Part shown: positions 59,998-64,000 of the stretch, one piece after another | Numbering within the stretch: the stretch's first letter is position 1 | Layout: every line of letters begins with the position of its first letter | DNA from: Streptomyces sp. WMMB303 | Lineage (GTDB): Bacteria; Actinomycetota; Actinomycetes; Streptomycetales; Streptomycetaceae | Assembly (NCBI RefSeq): GCF_029351045.1 | Contig: NZ_JARKIN010000001.1 | Span: forward strand, 3,956,501-4,020,500 | Length of the DNA: 64,000 nucleotides | Direction of reading: 5' to 3' | Position numbers and translations under genes: made by a program | Notes under the pieces: model-generated | The model's input: the letters and a program-made list of their open reading frames with translations, nothing else | Told to the model about the DNA's origin: nothing | Databases searched by the model: none

Positions 59998-60912
59998 GTG
60001 TTCGACAGGCTCGGCAGATCCGACGGCCGTACGACGCTCCCGCCGCTCCGGGCCCCTTCGCTGCGGCACCGCTACCGGCGGCATCCGACCGGTCGGCTGT
60101 CGGTGCCCGCCCGCGCCCGGCGGCTCGGGCGCGCGCCGTCGGACGCGGAAGCCGAAAGCCGGGCGCACCGCCCGGTAGCCCTGGTGACCGGCGCCTCCTC
60201 GGGGATCGGCGCAGCCGTGGCCGAGGAACTCGCGGCGGACGGCGCCTGGCGACTGCTGCTCAACGGCCGGGACGGTGGACGGCTGGGGCAGGTGGCGACC
60301 CGGACCGGCGGGGTACCGCTGGCGGCGGACCTGGCCGACGCGCGGTCCCGCGCGCAGCTGGCCGAGGAGGCCCTGGTGCACAGCGGCAGGGTGGATGCGC
60401 TGGTGGCGGGCGCGGGCATCGGCTGGGCGGGGTCGTTCGCCGCGATGCCCCCGGAGGACATCGACGAGGTGCTGGCCCTGAACCTGAACGCGACGCTGCA
60501 CCTGGTGCGGCTCCTGCTGCCCGGCATGGTGGACCGGCGCTGCGGGCAGGTGGTGCTGATCGGTTCCATGGCGGGCAGCGTCGGGGTGCGCGGCGAGGCG
60601 GTGTACTCGGCGACGAAGGCCGGGCTCGCCGCGTTCGCCGACAGCCTGCGCTACGAGTTGGCACCGAGCGGGGTGGGGGTCTCGATGGTGCTGCCCGGAG
60701 TGGTCGACACCCCCTTCTTCCAACGTCGCGGTGCGCCCTACCGGCGCGACCGGCCGCGGCCCGTGCCCGCGGCGCGGGTGGCCGAGGCGGTGTGCCGGGC
60801 CTTGCACACGGGCCGCCCCAACGCGTATGTGCCGTCCTGGATGGCCATGCCCGCGTGGCTGCACGGGACCGCCCCGGGGGTGTTCCGCAGCCTGGCCCAG
60901 CGCTTCGGCTAG
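59998..60912 (+). CDS. Short-chain dehydrogenase with N-terminal extension
   Basis: 304 residues. After about 60 basic residues, the SDR fold begins RPVALVTGASSGIGAAVAEE. Further motifs are VDALVAGAGIGWAGSFAAMP (NAG replaced by AGAG), GSMAGSVGVRGEAVYSATKA with Ser, Tyr and Lys, and PGVVDTPFFQRRGAPYRRDR. The C-terminal region PSWMAMPAWLHGTAPGVFRS is hydrophobic and may touch the membrane. GGAGG precedes the GTG; if the extension is untranslated, no better start is visible. First gene of a tight three-gene run with the DMT transporter and deacetylase genes (8-bp gap, then GTGA overlap). Confidence 0.9.
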   Translation: MFDRLGRSDGRTTLPPLRAPSLRHRYRRHPTGRLSVPARARRLGRAPSDAEAESRAHRPVALVTGASSGIGAAVAEELAADGAWRLLLNGRDGGRLGQVATRTGGVPLAADLADARSRAQLAEEALVHSGRVDALVAGAGIGWAGSFAAMPPEDIDEVLALNLNATLHLVRLLLPGMVDRRCGQVVLIGSMAGSVGVRGEAVYSATKAGLAAFADSLRYELAPSGVGVSMVLPGVVDTPFFQRRGAPYRRDRPRPVPAARVAEAVCRALHTGRPNAYVPSWMAMPAWLHGTAPGVFRSLAQRFG

Positions 60913-60920
60913 GCGCCCGC

Positions 60921-61799
60921 GTGCTGTGGACAGCTCTCTCGATCCTGCTGGCGGTGCTCGCCGCGATGGGGAACGCGGCCGCTTCGGTGCTGCAGCGGCG
61001 GGCGGCTGCGGTGGAGCGGCCGGGCCCGTCCGGGCGACGGTTGTCGTGGCTGCCGGGATTGCTGCGCCGTCCCGTGTGGCTGTGGGGCGCGGGCACACTG
61101 GTGCTGTCGGCGGTGTGCCAGGCGGGTGCGTTGGCGACGGGGCCGCTGGCCGTGGTGCAGCCGGTGATGACCACGGAGTTGCTGTTCACCCTGGTGCTGG
61201 GCGGCCTGGTGTTCCGGCAGCGGCCCGGTGGGCGGGCATGGGCGGCCTTCGCGGCAATGGTGGTGGGGCTGGCGGCGTTCCTGTGGCTGGTGTGGCCCTC
61301 CGGTGGGGCGGCTTCTGTACCCTCAGGCCGCTGGATGGTGATGGCGCCGCTGGTCGTCGCGCTGGTGGCGGTGCTGGTCGTGGTGGCCTTCCGGCTGCCC
61401 TCCGCGCCCCGGGCGACCGTGCTGGGCTCGGCCACGGCCGTCCTGTTCGGGGTGACGGCCGCGCTGATGAAGGACGCCATCTCCTACCTGGCGGACGACG
61501 GACTGGTGGCTCTGCTGACGGCGTGGCAGACCTACGGGGTGGCTGTCGCGGGCGCCGCGGGGTTTCTGCTGCTGCAGATGACCCTGCACGCCGGGACGCT
61601 GGTCGCCTCGCAGCCCGCGCTCACGCTGGGGGACGCGTTCTTCAGTGTGGTGCTGGGCGCCGCCCTGTTCGACGAGCGGCTGTCGCTCGGCTGGCGGGTG
61701 CTGCCCGAACTGGCCGCACTGGCGTTGATCAGTGTGGGGAGTGTGCAACTGGCCAGGTCGCCGGCGGTGGCGGGTACCTCCGAGAAGGAGATCTGGTGA
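60921..61799 (+). CDS. DMT-superfamily membrane transporter
   Basis: 292 residues with nine or ten hydrophobic segments. The first half includes LSILLAVLAAMGNAAASVLQ, WGAGTLVLSAVCQAGALATG and LAVVQPVMTTELLFTLVLGG; the second half includes GSATAVLFGVTAALMKDAIS and TLVASQPALTLGDAFFSVVL. This is the internal duplication of EamA/DMT-like proteins, and the AAASVLQRRA opening is typical of a Streptomyces subgroup close to NIPA-like proteins. The GTG is 8 bp after the SDR stop. Its TGA overlaps the deacetylase GTG. A lipid or precursor flipping role would suit the neighbours but is inference. Confidence 0.88.
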   Translation: MLWTALSILLAVLAAMGNAAASVLQRRAAAVERPGPSGRRLSWLPGLLRRPVWLWGAGTLVLSAVCQAGALATGPLAVVQPVMTTELLFTLVLGGLVFRQRPGGRAWAAFAAMVVGLAAFLWLVWPSGGAASVPSGRWMVMAPLVVALVAVLVVVAFRLPSAPRATVLGSATAVLFGVTAALMKDAISYLADDGLVALLTAWQTYGVAVAGAAGFLLLQMTLHAGTLVASQPALTLGDAFFSVVLGAALFDERLSLGWRVLPELAALALISVGSVQLARSPAVAGTSEKEIW

Positions 61800-62569
61800 A
61801 CCGGTCCCGCCTACTGTCCACGCTGGTGGCCGCCCCGGCAGCTGTCGCGGCCGCGAACATCGCGCCGGCCGCCACCTGGCTTCCGCCGGTGCGGGCCGCG
61901 CTCAGCCCGAAGCTGGACGGGCGCGGCCGGGCCGACCACATCGCGTTGACCTTCGACGACGGACCGGACACCCGGTCCACCCCGGCCTTCCTGCGGGAGC
62001 TGGACCGGCTGGAGGTGCGGGCGACATTCTTCCTCCAGGGCGCCGCCGTGCTGCGCCACCCCGCTCTCGTGCGGTCCATGGTCGCCGAGGGCCATGAGCC
62101 GGCGGTGCACTGCTGGGAGCACCAGCCGCCCTGGCTTCCCCGCCCGGTCGCCGACCGCCGTGACCTGGAGCGGGCGCTGGCGGCCGTGCGCGAGACCGCC
62201 GGGACGGAGCCGCTGTGGTACCGGCCTCCGTACGGGGTGCTCACCGCGACCCGCTGGTGGGCAGCCCGGCGGCTGGGGCTGCGGCCGGTGCTGTGGACCG
62301 CCTGGGGCCGCGACTGGCAGGCGGGCGCCGGACCGGACAGTGTGGTCACCGCGCTGCGCGCACGTCTCAGCGGCGGGGCGACCGTCCTCCTGCACGACAG
62401 CGACCGCAACAGTGCTCCCGGCTCCTGGCAGGTCACGCTTGCGGCCCTGCCCCGTCTGGTCGCGTTGTGCCGGGCTGCCTCCTGGCGTATCGGTCCGCTG
62501 GCGGAGCACGGGCCGACGGCAGGTACCGCGGGGTCGGCCGAGGTGGAGCGGTCGCCGCTCACGGACTGA
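61796..62569 (+). CDS. Polysaccharide deacetylase (NodB domain)
   Basis: 257 residues. A hydrophobic N-terminus (LLSTLVAAPAAVAAANIAPA) serves as signal or anchor. The NodB motifs are HIALTFDDGPDTRSTPAFL (catalytic and metal Asp), EPAVHCWEHQPPW (HxxxH metal ligands), LWYRPPYGVLTATRWW (motif 3) and ATVLLHDSDRNSAPG (motif 5). All metal ligands are present. It would remove acetyl groups from an amino-sugar polymer or lipid-linked sugar outside the membrane. GTGA overlap with the transporter gene shows translational coupling. Confidence 0.93.
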   Translation: MNRSRLLSTLVAAPAAVAAANIAPAATWLPPVRAALSPKLDGRGRADHIALTFDDGPDTRSTPAFLRELDRLEVRATFFLQGAAVLRHPALVRSMVAEGHEPAVHCWEHQPPWLPRPVADRRDLERALAAVRETAGTEPLWYRPPYGVLTATRWWAARRLGLRPVLWTAWGRDWQAGAGPDSVVTALRARLSGGATVLLHDSDRNSAPGSWQVTLAALPRLVALCRAASWRIGPLAEHGPTAGTAGSAEVERSPLTD

Positions 62570-62690
62570 GGGGACCGCGCGGCCCGCCGGGGACGCGGGC
62601 CTCGGCAGCACCGCTCGACGCGTCCGGCCACCCGCCCCCGGAACGCGGCGGACGGTACCGCGCCGAGCGACTCGGGGCCGGTGCCGCGGG

Positions 62691-64000
62691 TCAGCGCTCC
62701 TGAGTCGCCGCGAGAGCGTGTACCACGTCCGCCGACGCCGGATAGAGGGCGCGGTAGAGGCCGTACAACTCCTCGTACCTGCCGGTGGTTCCGGGGTGCG
62801 GAGCGACAGTCCCGCGGAGGGGGTTCCATGTGTCGGCGGAGGCGTCGGTCACCAGTTGCGCGGCGAGCAGCGCGCCGCCGTAGCAGGCGCCGATCGAGGT
62901 GGTCCGCAACTCCTGGGCTCTGCCGGTGACATCGGAGACGATCCGGGTCCACAGCCCACCCTGGGTACCGCCGCCGACGGCGACGATACGGCGGATGTCC
63001 CCGCCCGCCTGCTCGATGGCCTCGATGTTGTGCCGTACGGCGTAGGCGGTCGCCTCGAGCGCGGCGCGGTAGAGGTCGCCGCGGGTGTGGCTCAGGGTCA
63101 GGCCGACGAGGACGCCACGGGCGTGTGGGTCCATGACGGGGGTGCGCTCGCCCGCGAAGTAGGGGAGCATCAGCAGCCCGTTCGCGCCGGGAGGCGAGGC
63201 TTCGGCGAGCCGGAGCAGCTCCGCGTAGTCCGGGGTGCCGAACAGTTCCCGGAGCCAGCCGGTGACGGCACCGGAAGTGGCCGTGCCTCCGGCGAGACTG
63301 CGGGTGCCGGGCAGGGCTCCGACGGTGCTCCACAGCGCCGGGTCGGTGAGCAGGCCGGGCACGGTGTGGATGAGGAACATGGTGGTGCCGTACATCAGCA
63401 TCAGGTCGCCGGGCCGGTGCGCGCCCACGCTCAGCGCCTCGGCCCAGGCGTCCACGGTGCCGGTGATGACGGGGACGCCCGGGGGCAGTCCGGTGTGGCG
63501 GGCGGCCTCGGCGGTGACGGTGCCCGCGGCCTCTCCGGACCAGCGCAGCGGAGGCAGTTCGAGCCCGGGGGCGACCCGGTCGGCCCAGCGCGTGTACCAC
63601 TGGTGCGCGACGGTGTCGTAGAGCGGGGTCGTCTGGCTCGCCGTGTGGTGGTCGAGCACGTAGCTGCCGGTCAGCCTGCGGACGAGCCAGGAACTGGAGG
63701 TGTAGAACCTCCGGGCGCGCGCGTACAGCTCCGGTTCCTCGTCCGCGATCCAGGCGATCTTGGCACCGGCGGCCTGGCTGCTCAGGTCGGAGCCGCAGCG
63801 GCGCCGGATCTCCTCGGTGCCCAACTCCGCTTCGAGGCGGGCGATCTGGTCGACGGATCGGGTGTCGACGCCGTAGAGGATCGCGGGGCGGAGCGGCGCG
63901 TCGTCGGCGTCGGTGAGCAGGACGCAGGGACCCATGCCGCTGAGCCCGACGGCGATGATCCTGACGTCGGCGGCCCGCGTCAGCTCCTGGGACAGGGACG
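62691..64000 (-). CDS. FGGY-family carbohydrate kinase, N-terminus beyond window
   Basis: About 436 codons are visible, running off the right edge. The N-terminal actin-like domain shows IIAVGLSGMGPCVLLTDADD, then RPAILYGVDTRSVDQIARLE and KIAWIADEEPELYARARRFY. The C-terminal domain has PVITGTVDAWAEALSVGAHR, LMLMYGTTMFLIHTVPGL and IRRIVAVGGGTQGGLWTRIV with SDVTGR. The pattern fits xylulokinase/gluconokinase-like enzymes that phosphorylate a pentulose or sugar acid. The first 80 or so residues with the nucleotide-binding DxGT are missing. It converges with the deacetylase gene and probably belongs to a sugar operon to the right. Confidence 0.92.
   Translation of the reverse strand, partial: SLSQELTRAADVRIIAVGLSGMGPCVLLTDADDAPLRPAILYGVDTRSVDQIARLEAELGTEEIRRRCGSDLSSQAAGAKIAWIADEEPELYARARRFYTSSSWLVRRLTGSYVLDHHTASQTTPLYDTVAHQWYTRWADRVAPGLELPPLRWSGEAAGTVTAEAARHTGLPPGVPVITGTVDAWAEALSVGAHRPGDLMLMYGTTMFLIHTVPGLLTDPALWSTVGALPGTRSLAGGTATSGAVTGWLRELFGTPDYAELLRLAEASPPGANGLLMLPYFAGERTPVMDPHARGVLVGLTLSHTRGDLYRAALEATAYAVRHNIEAIEQAGGDIRRIVAVGGGTQGGLWTRIVSDVTGRAQELRTTSIGACYGGALLAAQLVTDASADTWNPLRGTVAPHPGTTGRYEELYGLYRALYPASADVVHALAATQER

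Overview
The window is about 72% GC by eye, with GC-rich third codon positions, many GTG starts, ATGA/GTGA stop-start overlaps, tandem universal stress proteins and DUF574, DUF1876, DUF4360 and kptA genes. This points to a Streptomyces or close relative. The density of insertion sequences, accessory regulators and small secreted proteins suggests a chromosome arm rather than the core.

Layout. 1-1.5 kb: 3' part of a type II NADH dehydrogenase gene and a tRNA-Pro(GGG) with terminator. 1.6-5.2 kb: an IS630 element with near-perfect ends, an NTF2-like gene, a broken IS5-type transposase gene, a small secreted protein and an internally deleted IS3 relic. 5.3-9.05 kb: a NarL-type two-component pair divergent from an ABC-2 exporter pair. 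9.05-12.2 kb: a mobile-element nest (decayed TnpB end, IS5 fragment, IS3 element split by an intact IS30 with a 3-bp target duplication). 12.7-20 kb: mixed single genes (secreted proteins, ArsR-like and AraC regulators, a RibD/DHFR-like reductase, kptA, a YbhB-type protein). 20-22.8 kb: a translationally coupled quinone reductase / alpha-beta hydrolase / SDR operon divergent from a LysR gene. 24-26.8 kb: a LuxR regulator divergent from an FAD/NAD-binding protein. 26.9-31 kb: a double-domain Lrp regulator divergent from a coupled amidohydrolase and metabolite:H+ symporter. 31-33 kb: a DUF574 methyltransferase and a hydrolase.

33.1-45.7 kb is the most coherent block: Rip3-like site-2 protease with CBS domains, Hsp20, DUF1876, type II cation P-type ATPase, tandem USP, DUF6624, MBL-fold hydrolase, SRPBCC protein and a YdeP/FdhF-like molybdopterin oxidoreductase. 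Five of these match family types found in the M. tuberculosis DosR dormancy regulon and in Streptomyces anoxia islands, so a role in oxygen limitation or redox stress is inferred. No DevS/DevR pair is in view.

46-55 kb holds hydrolase, AraC, DUF4360, trypsin-like protease, TetR-monooxygenase and MarR/MFS modules, two of them with clear palindromic operators. 55.7-64 kb holds a membrane protein, a conserved-looking hypothetical, a second copy of the IS605-type right-end repeat, a secreted transglycosylase, a divergent glycosyltransferase / SDR-DMT-deacetylase unit and the start-truncated part of an FGGY sugar kinase.

Several otherwise sound genes (P-type ATPase, DUF6624, alpha-beta hydrolase) are broken by single-base changes, two or three of them in homopolymers. 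The restored frames rejoin exactly at the expected stop or overlap, so sequencing error is at least as likely as true decay.
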